From the NCBI RefSeq assembly GCF_018446385.1, contig NC_055990.1, positions 137,404,996 to 137,468,995 on the forward strand: 64,000 nt of DNA, read 5' to 3'. The notes under the pieces were generated by a model. It was not told the DNA's origin. It ran no database searches and was given only the letters and a program-made list of their open reading frames with translations. This DNA comes from Zingiber officinale. Lineage: Eukaryota; Streptophyta; Magnoliopsida; Zingiberales; Zingiberaceae. Made by a program: the position numbers and the translations under genes. This document shows, piece by piece, positions 1-12,857 of the stretch (positions are counted from its first letter, which is position 1; each line of letters begins with the position of its first letter).

Positions 1-136
1 CCATGTTATCTACAATATAAATTAATTGAACAACTATACTTAGCATATAAATGTAGACATTTAAGCAATGTGATTCTTATTTCTAAATAAATGTTTATAC
101 AAAAAGCTAGACTTTTAGTATATATTTCAACAAGAC
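1..136. other. AT-rich flank, nothing recognised
   Basis: AT-rich sequence with no coding potential and no recognisable repeat boundary. It precedes the probable left end of LTR K. Confidence 0.4.
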
Positions 137-1028
137 TGTTAGTACAAACTGCACCAACAGACAACATACTAGGCAAGACCAGAATTCAGCTTTGGTAAGA
201 CTGAAATAGAAGTATCAGTAATCGACAATGGATGCTAAATCCCTAAAATATGATTTGTTATAGGAATTAATTTTGGGATTTTCTAGTATAATTAAGGTTT
301 ACTATGGTAAATAAAGTTTGTTACATAAATTATACTTTGTTATAGTGATTTTAGGGGTTGCTATAGTAGTTAAAGTTTATTGTAGTACTAGTCGACTGAT
401 GAACAGTAACAAATAATTGCTACACTAACAAATAATAAATTTAGTTAGAAATTCGATTGTTCAATTGAATTGATCATAATCAGCCAACTAATATCACTAT
501 TCAAGCGAATAGTTCAGAGCTGATTGTGAGATTCAACTGATTAGGCAATAGTCGACTAATGGCAATGGGTTATTCACTACAATTGCGATGGATGGAGTCA
601 TTGAGCTGATAGGTTAGAGCAACATTAAAATCTATAGTGGAGCAATCAATTGATAAGCAAAAATCAACCCGACAACAACCCTTTAAAAGAGGGTTTCAAG
701 GAAAATCAAAGAAGCTGGTTCTTGAGTATTTGGAGACAGTTGGGGCTTTTTCTACCATCAAAAGACAACCCAAAGTAATAAGAAAGAATCCAAAGTGAAG
801 TTTTTTTTAGTAAAATTATTTTACTTTGATTTCATTTATATTTTTGTATTTTGTTGTATTGTTTTTATTTGTTTTAAGAAATAGGTTGTAAGATGCTTCT
901 CCATCTTTGGAAGGTATCCAAAATGGAGAAAAATAATGATGCTAGTTCGTTAGAATTAGACCTTGAATATAGTCACCTTAGGAGGTGATGCACCAAGTAA
1001 AATTGATTGTGTGATATCATGTTACGAG
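137..1028 (+). mobile_element. Decayed Sirevirus-like LTR K, left part
   Basis: A degraded LTR in + orientation. Its layout matches the better preserved solo LTR at 39558-40955: decayed palindromes of the AGTCGACT type around 390-560, a TATA-like CTTTAAAAGAGGG near 683, and a U5-like end with GTCACCTTAGGAGGTG and ACCAAGTAAAA (compare GTCACCTCCTTGAGGAGGTG and ACCAAGTAAATA near 40820-40853). The LTR is cut at 1028 by element C and resumes at 20262-20321 and 20766-20779. The 137 start (TGTTAGTACAAACTGC) is inferred from similarity to the LTR tip at 62348-62370; no TSD was found, so the true left end may differ. Confidence 0.55.
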
Positions 1029-1260
1029 TGTTGGTGCAGGAAGCACCAGATGATCGAACCTAAGTTTTGATTATGGCAAAGAGTTTAAAGTTAAGGTTTT
1101 TTGTTAATCTAACAAATTGAACTAAGTGTGTAGGAAAGTCATAAGTGATCTTAGGCAAAGTGAAACTCCTAGTGAACACTAGGTAGGTGGAAAGTCCTAA
1201 CTGCGGTTAGGCAACAAACTCTTGATCTGCTGAACTAGCAAAGTCTTGGTGGATCAAAGA

Positions 1261-4200
1261 TGTAACAACCCAAATTTGCTCTTTTTGAGTCCCAAAGATA
1301 ATTCAAAAATATTTATAAATACTTTTAAAATAATCTAGATATTTTTAGGAGTTTTTAAAGTATTTTTATGTAATTTTTGGAGTTCGTTTGGTATTTTTAC
1401 CAAGAGGAAGAAGTTTCAAAGTCGAGATTCGAACCATGGACCTCGGACTTGACCCGAATCTTAACCGAACTCAGCCAACCAACTGGTCTGCAAATGTTTT
1501 GTTAATCAATTATGGAACGAAATACATTTAAGTAGTAGTTAGGAGCTTTTAATAAAAAGGTTTCGGAAAATGGCCGAGCCGAGGCTCGACCCGACGATCT
1601 CCGGCTCAACCCGGGTTTTAAGCGGAGCGGTTGACCAGCTGATCCAGCAACCGGTTCTATTTAGGAAATGGTAACAAACTTACTTAAAGAGGTTAATAGG
1701 AATATTAGAGTTATAAAGAGAAAAATTAGGGCTTGATGTTACCGTGACCTAGTTTCCTCTCGTCTCCCTCACGAGTGTGCGACGATTCTGCCCGAGCGAA
1801 ATCGAAGCAAGATTAGGGTTTCTTTCTTCTTCTCCGGCGTCGGCATAAGGTGTTCATCAAGGAAAGCTTGAAGACACGAAGGGGGATTGGAGGTTTGAGC
1901 TCACCCGAAACCCTAGATCTCTCTCTCTCGGCTGTAAGTCCAAGAAACCCAAGGTAAGACGCTACTCACCTGCAGTAGGATAGTTTCAGGTCCTTGTTCC
2001 TTTTTGTTTCGAATTTTCTGTGAAGATTGGGGTATAGGGCTTACAGCCGTGAGTTGTTAAGGAAGAGGGAAAGGGTTTTTTTTATTGGATTAGATTCTGA
2101 ACCTTGCTTATTCCTGTTTTCGAATTATACTGTGAAGTTTTGTTTAGCACAACAATTCATTTCTTTTGAAATTTTTGTCGTGAGTTCAGAGGTTAGGCAT
2201 ATGAATTCGGTTTAGTTGAGTATTCCAAGTTGTAACATAGTTCTAGCATTCTGGATAAATAAGATGAGTTACTGGTTTATAGATTGCCCTGTATAGGTTC
2301 AAGTCGTGAATCAATTTCATATAGGATTCTATTCTAAGCTTTCAGCAAGCTTAATTTGGTTAGTTGAAAGGGATACAAGCTTTAGATTCCTGCTGCTAGG
2401 CTATGAATAAAAAAAGTTCAGTTTAATTAGCATGTAGTTCTGTTTTTGGTGGATTTCTACCGAAGGGTTATGCTTTTGTTTCCTTACCGTAGCACTGAAC
2501 AGAGAATTCTTGGGTTCGGTTGTGTTATGTAATAGGTGTGAACAGCTTTAGTTATGGAAACATTCAAATGGATTTTAGAAGCTATATTAGACCCTCCTTT
2601 GTCAATTCGTTAACATGAGGGTAGACCTTGTGTTATTAATTTTTTTTGACATGCAGATTTAGATCCCTTGGCAGTACATATTTTCGTTTAGTATTTCAGC
2701 TTCAGATATTGTCTATAAGCACTTCCGTCGGAGTTCTTATAGAGCACCTCAGTGCAGTTTCGATAAGCATTCCAGTGCAGTTTTTATTAAGCATCACGGT
2801 GCATTCTATTAAGTATCCTAATGCAGTGTGTTTAAGTATTAAGTTTTAGTTTGTTAAGTAATCGATTCCAGTTTGATAGAGCATTCGGATTTAGTTATTT
2901 AAGTATTAAATCTTTGTTTAGCTGTGCCATGTTTTTAGACACTCCGGTTTGTACCCAGCATTGTAGATTTTCTCCATGCTGCCATGTGTAGGAAGAACCT
3001 TCTAAATGGGGATGTAGTAAAATGGTTTTGTGCCTAGTAGACCTTTAGAGACTTATGGATTATTGTTTTTAGTTTAGTTTAGGTTATGTTGAAGCATGCT
3101 TTAAGAATTCAGATTTTTGTTTTCCTTTGATTTATGTCTGTTGTAGCATACTTGAAGAAGTTGGATTTGCTCCCATGCTTTGGATTTTCAGTACAGCTAG
3201 TGTGCTTTGTTTTTCTTGTTTTGGATTTCCTATACAGCACTAGAACGGCTAGAAGTTTAAGAGTAGCTAGTGTGCTTTGTTTTCTTTGCTTTCGGATTAC
3301 ACTGTATAGCTTTGGAATAGCTAGAGATTATTGAGTAGCATGCATTCTTTCCTCTCTTTCTTTTATCTCTGTTATAGCAAGATTTAAGGTTTTAATTCTA
3401 ATAAGTTTTAGATTTAGTTTAAGCATGTATGATATGCAGATTTTCTAGTTTTCATTTGCTATTATTGAGCATGTGCAGCTTTTGATTGCCATGAGTTAAG
3501 CATGATCAGTTTTTTTTCTTTACTATTAGATACACATGAGCATTTTTCTTTAGTTTTTATTTGCTATTTTAACAAGCATGAACAACCATGTATTCTAGTG
3601 GAAAAATAAGAGTTCTATTAAATTCTTTTAGAAGCATTAACAAGTAAAAAGAAAGAAAAAGAAAAGAAAGAAAAGGTCAAGGCCTTAAGTAGATCCCTAA
3701 GTCAAGACTTTAGGGATTCATGGCACACAAGGTGCCTATTAAAATGCCAAGGCATTTAAAGAAGAAGTAAATAAGATAATAAGTATTTTACTTTTAAGAA
3801 GAGGCTAGTACCCGACTTCCAAGATTGTCGTTAAACAAATCCAAGTGTCCAATTCCAAGATCTTGGCCCTGGTAGACCAAGGTCTGCTCTTTTAGGATTG
3901 GTGGCTTGCTACCCCAACCTATTAGGAAACGCGCATAAGATGGTACTAAGCCTGGGCCCAAGAAGAAATTGATTATTATTTTGATGTATTATAAATATAA
4001 GTTTTTGAACAAGAAAAATGACTTTTACATAAGCATAAAGTATTAAAGAATAAGTTTAGAACAAATGAAATAAGTTTCATATAGTTCTAAAAATCAGCAA
4101 GTTTAGTTCTTTATTCTACCATTGCTTAGTAGATGAGTAGTTTTTCATGTTTACCTATTAGATGAGCAGCTTTCACATGTTTAGCTTTATTCCTAGCATG

Positions 4201-4895
4201 CAGCTTTATCCTTGTATATCATGAGTATACAGTTTATAGTGCTTTGCTATTGATTATGCATGACCAGTTTTATTTCTAGTTTCAGTACTTTTGATATGAG
4301 CAGCTTTATATGTCTTCTTTTAGAGTATTCAGTTTCTAGTTTTCTAGTATACATGCATATTCGTGTTTTTGTGAGTTAGATAGCGCTTACTAAGCAAATT
4401 TTGCTTATAGTTTGCATTTCCTCTTACTGCAGATACAAGAAAGGAAGGCGACAAGGAGGTGTTCGAAGGATGTGTGATGCCAGGACTATGGAGAGACCTG
4501 GGAAGTTTTGAGTTTTCATGTTTAGTGGATAGAAATAGTTGAGTTGTACCTTATGGTTTATGTCTTTTGAGATTGTATTTTCATTCTGCATTGTTAGTTT
4601 GGTTGTTTTCCACTGTTGAAGTTTTATTCATTTGTTATTGCTAGAATAGTTTATTTTTTTTAAGTTGTTGTGTCTTATAAACTGCGTGGTTGTTTGATAA
4701 ATGTTCCAGCCGCCTGTGGCTGTGTATATCATGTTATGTATTAATGATTATGGTCACCGGTACAGGGGAGACTCTATCGAAATTTTTCGGTAGGGATTCC
4801 TCGTGGTTTTTAATTATACCGGTTAAGTAGAGTTAGTAGTTAAGTAACGGTCACTCTTAGAGAGTAGTAGAGTATTAAGAAGGGTGGTCGTTTCA
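1261..4895 (+). repeat. 5' LTR of gypsy element A
   Basis: 3635 bp, starts TGTAACAACCC and ends ...GGTCGTTTCA. A TATA box (TATAAAG, 1712-1718) is followed by a CT-rich leader. The rest is long, low-coding T-rich sequence with loosely repeated phrases such as AGCATTCCAGTGCAG. The short ORFs in it have near-identical twins in the other LTR and are not genes. Near the 3' end is a small hairpin CCAGCCGCCTGTGGCTG (about 4708) of the type arrayed in the gypsy solo LTR at 22078-25212. Confidence 0.92.
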
Positions 4896-4911
4896 GTTGG
4901 TATCAGAGCAG
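4896..4911 (+). other. Primer-binding site of element A
   Basis: GTTGGTATCAGAGCAG directly follows the 5' LTR. TGGTATCAGAGC is complementary to the 3' end of initiator methionine tRNA, the usual primer for plant gypsy and copia elements. Confidence 0.9.
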
Positions 4912-5227
4912 TTCCCATTATCCAGCATCACACATCAACACCAACCTTGCCGTCTTCAAGTAAGAAAGTATTTAAGTTTTCCTTTTATGCTTTCTTTATT
5001 ATTTGCAGTATAGAGTAATTGCTTATATGCGCTTTAGTAAGATAGAAGTTTTGTTTTCTCTTATATTCATATACATAAGTTTGTTTAGAAAAGATAGAGA
5101 ATATATCAAGCCTTTTTCTCTGCTTAACTAGATGTCAAGAAGAGAACGTTCCCGTACGTTCGTACTGTGGACTGAGCACGGAAGAATAAGAAAGACCCAA
5201 GCAGGAAGACGTTCGGGTAGACTGTGA

Positions 5228-5690
5228 GTATCCATAAGTATTTCCAGAAGAGTTCCCTGAACTACCTCCCAACAGCGAAGTGGAGTTTGAAATTGAATTG
5301 GTTCCTGACACCAGCCCAATTTCAAAAGCTCCGTACCGAATTTCTCTAGCAGAGTTAAAAGAGTTGTTCATTAAGGAGAAAGACAGATCTATACGGATGT
5401 GCATAGATTTTAGAGCGCTGAGCAAAGTAGCAGTTAAGAACAAGTACCCTCTTTTTAGAATAGATGATCTATTGGATCAGCTAAAGAGGGCAATAGTGTT
5501 CTCTAAAGCAGACTTGCGTTTTGGGGAACCATCAGTTGAAAGTGAAAGAAAGTGATATACCCAGAACAGTTTGCAGGACCAGAAATGGACACTATGAATT
5601 TGTAGTCATGTCATTTGGTGTGACTAATGCACCTATAGTCTCCAGAGACCTTATAACAGGCCTTCCAAGGACCACTGATGGGTGCGATTC
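5228..5690 (+). pseudogene. Gypsy reverse transcriptase remnant of element A
   Basis: Translated pieces match the start of Tekay/chromovirus RT: a [19 protein letters not shown] stretch with the conserved [14 protein letters not shown], then [20 protein letters not shown] and [17 protein letters not shown], then after a frameshift [13 protein letters not shown] and NGHYEFVVMSFGVTNAP. The YXDD catalytic motif, the rest of RT, RNase H and nearly all of integrase are deleted. Part of the segment between PYR and MCIDF is also missing, so the remnant is internally rearranged as well as truncated. Confidence 0.88.
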
Positions 5691-5830
5691 GATATGAATG
5701 ATAGAGGACCGAGAAGTTAAGAGACTAAGGAACAAAGAGTACCATTAGTGAAAGTTATTTAGAACCAGAAGCACGACAAAATTATTTAGGAGCGTAAGGA
5801 CAGTATGAGACAGAGAGATCTAGAATTATT
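5691..5830 (+). pseudogene. C-terminal scrap of gypsy integrase (element A)
   Basis: The frame preceding the 3' LTR reads V.LVKVIWNQ..., then WERKDSMRQRDLELF and a stop near 5831. This resembles the chromovirus integrase tail where ATWE.E..MR..YP.LF is typical. It shows that the internal deletion joined RT to the very end of pol. Confidence 0.7.
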
Positions 5831-5831
5831 C

Positions 5832-5869
5832 TAAGTTCGAGGACGAACTTTTTATAAGATATGGGAAAT
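5832..5869 (+). other. Degraded polypurine tract of element A
   Basis: AAGTTCGAGGACGAACTTTT then ATAAGATATGGGAAAT lies just before the 3' LTR. The TTCGAGGACGAACTTT phrase is typical of the pol end and PPT of Tekay elements; the purine run itself is degraded. Confidence 0.65.
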
Positions 5870-8800
5870 TATAACAACCCAAATTTCCTCCTTTTGAGTC
5901 CCAAAGATAATTCAAAAATATTTAGAAATACTTTTAAAATAATCTGGATATTTTTAGGAGTTTTTAGAGTATTTTTATGTAATTTTTGGAGTTCGTTTGG
6001 TATTTTTACCAAGAGGAAGAAGTTTCGAAGTCGAGATTCGAACCATGGACCTCGAACTTGACCCGAGTCTTAACTGAACTCAGCCAACCAACTGGTCTGC
6101 AAATGTTTTGTTAATCAATTATGGAACGAAATACATTTAAGTAGTAGTTAGGAGCTTTTAATAAAAAGGTCTTGGAAAATAGCCGAGCCGAGGCTCGACC
6201 CGACGATCTCCAGCTCAACCCGGGTTTTAAGCGGAGCGGCTGACCAGCTGATCCAGCAACCGGTTCTATTTAGGAAATGGTAACAAACTTACTTAAAGAG
6301 GTTAATAGGAATATTAGAGTTATAAAGAGAAAAATTAGGGCTTGATGTTACCGTGACCTAGTTTCCTCTCGTCTCCCTCACGAGTGCGCGACGATTCTGC
6401 CCGAGCGAAATCGAAGCAAGATTAGGGTTTCTTTCTTCTTCTCCGGCGTCGGCATAAGGTGTTCATCAAGGAAAGCTTGAAGACACAAAGGGGGATTGGA
6501 GGTTTGAGCTCACCTGAAACCCTAGATCTCTCTCTCTCGGCTGTAAGTCCAAGAAACCCAAGGTAAGACGCTACTCACCTGCAGTAGGAGAGTTTCGGGT
6601 CCTTGTTCCTTTTTGTTTCGAATTTTCTGTGAAGATTGGGGTTTAGGGCTTACTGCCGTGAGTTGTTAATGAAGAGGGAAAGGGTTTTTTTTTATTGGAT
6701 TAGATTCTGAACCTTGCTTATTCCTGTTTTCGAATTATACTGTGAAGTTTTGTTTAGCACAGCAATTCATTTCTTTTGAAATTTTTGTCGTGAGTTCAGA
6801 GGTTAGGCATATGAATTCGATTTAGTTGAGTTTTCCAAGTTGTAACATAGTTCTAACATTCTGGATAAATAAGATGAGTTACTGGTTTATAGATTGCCCT
6901 GTATAGGTTCAAGTCGTGAATCAGTTTCATATAGGATTCTATTCTAAGCTTTCAGCAAGCTTAATTTGGTTAGTTGGAAGGGTTACAAGCTTTAGATTCC
7001 TGCTGCTAGGCTATGAATAAGAAAAGTTCAGTTTAATTAGCATGTAGTTCTGTTTTTGGTGGATTTCTGTCGAAGGGTTATGCTTTTGTTTCCTTACCGT
7101 AGCACTGAACAGAGAATGCTTGGGTTCGGTTGTGTTATGTAATAGGTGTGAACAGCTTTAGTTATGGAAACATTCAAATGGATTTTAGTAGCTATATTAG
7201 ACCCTCCTTTGTCAATTCTGTAACATGAGGGTAGACCTTGTGTTATTAATTTTTTTTGACATGCAGATTTAGATCCCTTGGCAGTACAGATTTTCGTTTA
7301 GTATTTCAGCTTCAGATATTGTCTATAAGCACTTCCATCGGAGTTCTTATAGAGCACCTCAGTGCAGTTTCGATAAGCATTCCAGTGCAGTTTTTATTAA
7401 GCATCACGGTGCATTCTATTAAGTATCCTAATGCAGTGTGTTTAAGTATTAAGTTTTAGTTTGTTAAGTAATCAATTCCAGTTTGATAGAGCATTCAGAT
7501 TTAGTTGTTTAAGTATTAAATCTTCGTTTAGCTGTGCCATGTTTTTAGACACTCCGATTTGTACCCAGCATTGTAGATTTTCTCCATGCTACCATGTGTA
7601 GGAAGAACCTTCTAAATGGGGATGTAGTAAAATGGTTTTATGCCTAGTAGACCTTTAGAGACTTATGGATTATTGTTTTTAGTTTAGTTTAGGTTATGTT
7701 GAAGCATGCTTTAAGAATTCAAAATTTTGTTTTCCTTTGATTTATGTCTGTTGTAGCATACTTGAAGAAGTTGGATTTGCTCCCATGCTTCGGATTTTCC
7801 GTATAGCTAGTGTGCTTTGTTTTTCTTGTTTTGGATTTCCTATACAGCACTAGAACGGCTAGAAGTTTAAGAGTAGCTAGTGTGCTTTGTTTTCTTTGCT
7901 TTCGGATTACACTGTACAACTTTGGAATAGCTAGAGATTATTGAGTAGCATGCATTCTTTGCTCTCTTTCTTTTATCTCTGTTGTAGCAAAATTTAAGGT
8001 TTTAATTCTAATAAGTTTTAAATTTAGTTTAAGCATGTATGATATGCAGATTTTCTAGTTTTCATTTGCTATTATTGGGCATGTGCAACTTTTGATTGCC
8101 ATGAGTTGAGCATGATTAGTTTTTTTTTCTTTACTATTAGATACACATGAGCAGTTTTCTTTAGTTTTTATTTGCTATTTTAACAAGCATGAACAGCCAT
8201 GTATTCTAGTGGAAAAATAAGAGTTCTATTAAATTCTTTTAGAAGCATTAACAAGTAAAAAGAAAGAAAAAGAAAAGAAAGAAAAGGCCAAGGCCTTAAG
8301 TAGATCCATAAGTCAAGACTTTAGGGATTCATGGCACACAAGGTGCCTATTAAAATGCCAAGACATTTAAAGAAGAAGTAAATAAGATAATAAGTATTTT
8401 ACTTTTAAGAAGAGGCTAGTATCCGACTTTCAATATTGTCGTTAAACAAATCCAAGTGTCCAATTCCAAGGTCTTGGCCCTGGTAAACCAAGGTCTACTC
8501 TTTTAGGATTGGTGGCTCGTTACCCCAACCTATTAGGAAACGCGCATAAGATGGTACTAAGCCTGGGCCCAAGAAGAAATTGATTATTATTTTGATGTAT
8601 TATAAATATAAGTTTTTGAACAAGAAAAACGACTTTTACATAAGCATAAAGTATTAAAGAATAAGTTTAGAACAAATGAAATAAGTTTCATATAGTTCTA
8701 AAAATCAGCAAGTTTAGTTCTTTATTCTACCATTGCTTTGTAGATGAGTAGTTTTTCATGTTTACCTATTAGATGAGCAGCTTTCACATGTTTAGCTTTA

Positions 8801-9520
8801 TTCCTAGCATGCAGCTTTATCCTTGTATATCATGAGTATACAGTTTATAGTGCTTTGCTATTGATTATGCATGACCAGTTTTATTTCTTGTTTCAGTACT
8901 TTTGATATGAGCAGCTTTATATGTCTTCTTTTAGAGTATTCAGTTTCTAGTTTTCTAGTATACATGCATATTCGTGTTTTTGTGAGTTAGATAGCGCTTA
9001 CTAAGCAAATTTTGCTTATAGTTTGCATTTCCTCTTACTGCAGATACAGGAAAGGAAAAGATATAGAAAGGATGGCGACAAGGAGGTGTTCGAAGGATGT
9101 GTGATGTCAGGACTATGGAGAGACCTGGGAAGTTTTGAGTTTTCATGTTTAGTGGATAGAAATAGTTGAGTTGTACCTTATGGTTTATGTCTTTTGAGAT
9201 TATTTCCATTCCGCATTGTTAGTTTGGTTGTTTTCCACTGTTGAAGTTTTATTCATTTGTTATTGCTAGAATAGTTTATTTTTTTTAAGTTGTTGTGTCT
9301 TATAAACTACGTGGTTATTTGATAAATGTTCCAGCCGCCTGTGGCTGTGTATATCATGTTATGTATTAATGATTATGGTCACCGGTACAGGGGAGACTCT
9401 GCCGAAATTTTTCGGTAGGGCTTCCTCGTGATTTTTAATTATACCGGTTAAGTAGAGTTAGTAGTTAAGTAACGGTCACTCTTAGAGAGTAGTAGAGTAT
9501 TAAGAAGGGTGGTCATTTCA
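5870..9520 (+). repeat. 3' LTR of gypsy element A
   Basis: 3651 bp and nearly identical to the 5' LTR along its whole length, with scattered substitutions and a few short indels (for example an extra GAAAAGATATAGAAAG-like stretch near 9050). The first dinucleotide is TA, not TG. It ends ...GGTCATTTCA followed by the TSD AAAGA. Confidence 0.92.
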
Positions 9521-9863
9521 AAAGATGTTGGGCAAAATCCTAGGGTCGAAGAACGCTAGGTGAAAATCCTAGAGGTCATGGACACCAGGTGGAAGACTAG
9601 ACGGGTCGAGGTTCTAACTTCCAGCAGAAAGTTCTGATGTCTCGGATGCTGAGCAAAAGTTTAAACGATCTGGATCAGTTTGGAAAAGGTAAACTCTCTT
9701 GAGAGGAGTAGGTGAGGACGCGTTCCCCGTTAAGGGAACAGTAGGCATCACTTCGGCCTAGGATTTTCGAGAAATTTGAAAGTTAGATCGGACAATCTGG
9801 AGACTGACAAATAGTTAATTAATCATATTTTGTTGTGTTAACTTTATTTTACAAGGTATATTT

Positions 9864-10677
9864 TATTGGTCCCTTGGGAACCGGCTAGAGGGGGGTAAAT
9901 AGCCTACACAATAAAAATAAACAAAACCTCTTCTCGAACTTTACAGCTTTATTAGTTTAACACCTGCATACAAAAAAACATAAGAGACAAAAAAAAGAGG
10001 TACAAAAGAGTTACTTGGTTTGCAATCAGGGGATTACCAATCTAAGGAAGTTGAAGCTTACTTAACAATCTCCTTCAGGTAGAGAAGCCTCTTACAGCAG
10101 TTGAAGCACTCAATTACAGAACAAAGCTAAAGAGGAATCAATTACAAGTGTTGTTTTGACATTCTGGGATCAGGGCTATATTTATATTCTTGGTCGGGGC
10201 GCCTAGAGGGGGATAGAATTTTATCCTCGTCGCAATGAATTGCGACACATTGTGAAACGATGATGTTTTGATTCTGGGCGCCTAGACCAGTAAAGTCAAC
10301 TTCCAGTTGACTTTTTACTCCAAGTCTTCAACTCTAGTTCCGCTTGCTTAGGTTCGGGTCTTCCGCTCCGGTTCCGCTCACTTGGGTGTCCGAACCCGTT
10401 TTCCAGTCTTCTCGAGTAACTTTCCACTTTGGCTTCTCGTCTCTCGGAAACGCCACACGCCTCCTTCTTGTCCGCCCGCGTACTCTTCCGTAGCACCTCA
10501 TCCTTCGAACGCACTGAGTCCATCGGCTTTCTCCCGTGCCGTCCTTCTCGCTAGCTGCATCTTTCGCTCGACTTCCTGTGCTCCTAAGTTCTTGTACACT
10601 TAGACACAAAGGTTAAACCACAACAAGACCTAACCTGGCTTGGTTGACCACATCAAAACTATCTTGGGGTACCAGCA
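9864..10677 (-). repeat. 3' LTR of element B
   Basis: 814 bp on the minus strand, from TGCTGGTACCCC at 10677 to ...GGGACCAATA at 9864. It has lost some of the GGCGCC-rich segment kept by the other LTR. A TATA box (TATAAATATAG, minus) lies near 10165-10180. Confidence 0.88.
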
Positions 10678-10695
10678 ATCTCCCCCTTTTTGATG
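10678..10695 (-). other. Polypurine tract of element B
   Basis: On the minus strand CATCAAAAAGGGGGAGAT immediately precedes the 3' LTR. This is the characteristic Sirevirus PPT and fixes the orientation of B. Confidence 0.9.
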
Positions 10696-11759
10696 TGAGC
10701 AACTCCAAGTTAGGGTAAATTACAAATAAATTACAATTATAAATATTTACAAGTACAAAAATTATAAAAAAATTATACTACCCTCCCCCTAAACTTAATT
10801 TTCACTACTCCCCCTTTGATTACATTAAAAATAGGATACTTTAAAATGCTACTTAGAAAGTCTAAACTAAAAAGTCTAAGGGAACATTCCAAAAAAAAAT
10901 TGGATCTATAAAGTTTTTTTTTTAACTTTGAAAAAAAATTTGCTTAAAAAAATTGGATAGGGAGAAATAACTCTCGAACTAATTTCTAAATTCAAAAGTA
11001 TGAAAAAAAACATAGAGTAATAATGCGTTAAAGAAATTTTAAAAAATTTCTTTAGCATAGAATATGATATACTTTCAGAGAAAAATAAATTTTGTTGAAT
11101 AATTAAAAAAAATTAACATTAAAAAAACAGATAAGTGATAATGTTATCTTTGTCGGAAAAATTAACTTTTAATTAATTTCTAACAGAAATTTTGACAAAT
11201 ACTTCAAAGCATTAGTTAACAATTAAATGCTTCACAATTAGTAATTAAACATTTATTTCAGTAATTGACTTTCAGGCTGTGACGAGCCACTAGACCTTCT
11301 TGATTATTGGAATAATAACCACTTCTAAATAAAGTCTTTTAATGAAAGTAAATATTTAATTTTCTCTCTGAAAGCCCAAATCTAAATATGATTTTGGAAC
11401 CCAAAATAGATTCCTTCCTACCGGATTAATAAAAAATTTCTTAGGAATATATTTCTGTGATATTTTCCTAATTTGGCCCTTATGATATTTAAAATGTCAA
11501 TTTAAACTATTATATCTTCTAACATTTTGAATATGTGAGCATGCACGATATTTCAAATATTCTATTTCTATTTTAAATTTTTATTTTCCATTTTTAATTT
11601 GTCGAGATCTTCTAATCGACAAGATATACCTAAGCTTGATTTTAACTCTTTATTTTTTTTCTAACTTATAATAATTTTTCGATAATATTTTTATGAACTG
11701 AAATAACTTGTCAGGAGGAAGAGACCGTACCTAACTTACCGTGTCGATCCTGTAATCTG
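10696..11759 (-). other. AT-rich non-coding interior of element B
   Basis: Low-complexity A/T-rich DNA between gag and PPT, where an autonomous Sirevirus would carry pol. I see no protein similarity in any frame. The same kind of sequence occupies the matching position in element C (16318-17945), in F (44071-46202) and after the J LTR (62800-64000). Confidence 0.7.
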
Positions 11760-12801
11760 AAGCTTCCCTTGAAGTGCTGCTTTCTTATGATGTCGCTCCC
11801 CCTTTATCGATGCTCATTTCAAATGAGCTTGTTTCGTCTTTGTCTTCTTGGTGACTTGCCACTAGCGCAAGTCCAACGAGGGCTTCTATCTCCAATTCGG
11901 AAGACGTTTCGTCTCACGTCGCCTTTAGATTTCTATACTTGTCAGTTTGAGCTGACTTCTTATTCTTTTCCTTGTCCTTGTCCTTGCTCTTCAATTTTGG
12001 ACAGTTATTTTTCACGTGCCTCTCTTCATTACAATGGTAACATCTTACTTTTCTTTTTCTTCTTGTGCCCTGCACTTGATTAAATTTTTTTAATTTTAAA
12101 TAATTTTTTAAATTTTCTTTCCATGAGTGTCATTTCATCATCATCGAGAGAAGATTCAGAATCTCGTTCGTCCGTTTTTACCTTTAAAGTAATGTTGTGC
12201 TTTGGCTCCTTGTTCAGATCTGCACATCTTGTTTCATAGACTTTAAATGTTGAAAATAATTCTTCTAAAGTACTTAATTCTAGATCCTTAGATATATAAT
12301 AAGCATCTACTAATGATACTCATTCAGTAATCCTAGGAAATGCATTAAGCGCATACCTTAGCGAATCTCGATTGCTTACCTTTTCTCCAAGATTCGTGAG
12401 TCCGGTGATGAGTTCCTTTATTCTTAAGTGAAGGTGTGCAATGATTTCTCTTTCTTCTAATTTGATGTTACTGATTTGGTTCCTAAGCAAATCCTGTCTC
12501 GCGAGTTTTACCTCAGAGGTTCCTTCGTGTAGTTCCAGGAATTTCTCCCAAAGCTCCTTGGCAGACTCATAGGCTCTGATCCGAAGACACTTAGCAGATG
12601 GAACTCTGCTTTACCATTTGCCATGAAGTCGGCTTGCTCCTTCTTGTTTCATTGGTATTCTTCTTTACCCTCAGGTACTACAAAACCAAATTTCATTATT
12701 AAAAGTAAATCGAAATCTATCTTAAAGAATATCTCCATCTTTTTCTTCCAGCTTGCGAATTTCCCCTTGAATTTTGGTGGGCTGATGCTCAGTCCAGCCA
12801 T
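11760..12801 (-). pseudogene. Decayed Gag of element B
   Basis: Starts at an ATG at 12801, MAGLSISPPKFKGKFASWKK, continuing with MEIFFKID and FGFVVPEGKEEY, the usual N-terminal capsid part of Sirevirus/UBN2-type Gag. Many stops and frameshifts follow. Around 12010-12060 the frame reads CYHCNEERHVKNNC, a CCHC zinc knuckle in which the usual Gly before His is Arg. It lies directly downstream of the PBS, as expected for gag. Not functional as it stands. Confidence 0.82.
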
Positions 12802-12839
12802 CTCTTGTGATTCATTCAGCGGTTAGTCCTCCTAAGTTA

Positions 12840-12857
12840 TTGGGCTCTGATACCTCT
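12840..12857 (-). other. Primer-binding site of element B
   Basis: On the minus strand the 5' LTR is followed by AGAGGTATCAGAGCCCA, an initiator-Met tRNA type PBS (GGTATCAGAGCC). Confidence 0.85.

Larger units (their letters stand above)
1261..9520 (+). mobile_element. Gypsy (Tekay/Del chromovirus-like) element A, large internal deletion
   Basis: A gypsy element with unusually long LTRs (1261-4895 and 5870-9520) around an interior of only 974 bp. It has a 5-bp TSD AAAGA at 1256-1260 and 9521-9525. It sits inside the 5' LTR of C: removing it plus one TSD restores ...ATCAAAGATGTTGGGCAAAA, matching the intact C LTR near 19165-19190. The interior keeps the PBS, a scrap of RT, the last codons of integrase and a degraded polypurine tract. 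It cannot encode its own replication proteins; whether it arose by illegitimate recombination within a full Tekay element or was mobilised in this form is not known. Confidence 0.93.

Noticed and set aside
1024..1028. TSD for element C (ACGAG)
   Set aside because: The right flank reads ATTTT; no match, so none is claimed.
2027..3334. ORFs in the gypsy LTR (2027-2215, 2646-2849, 3134-3334) and their twins in the other LTR
   Set aside because: They are low-complexity readings of non-coding LTR; the twin copies break or shift and no domain is seen.
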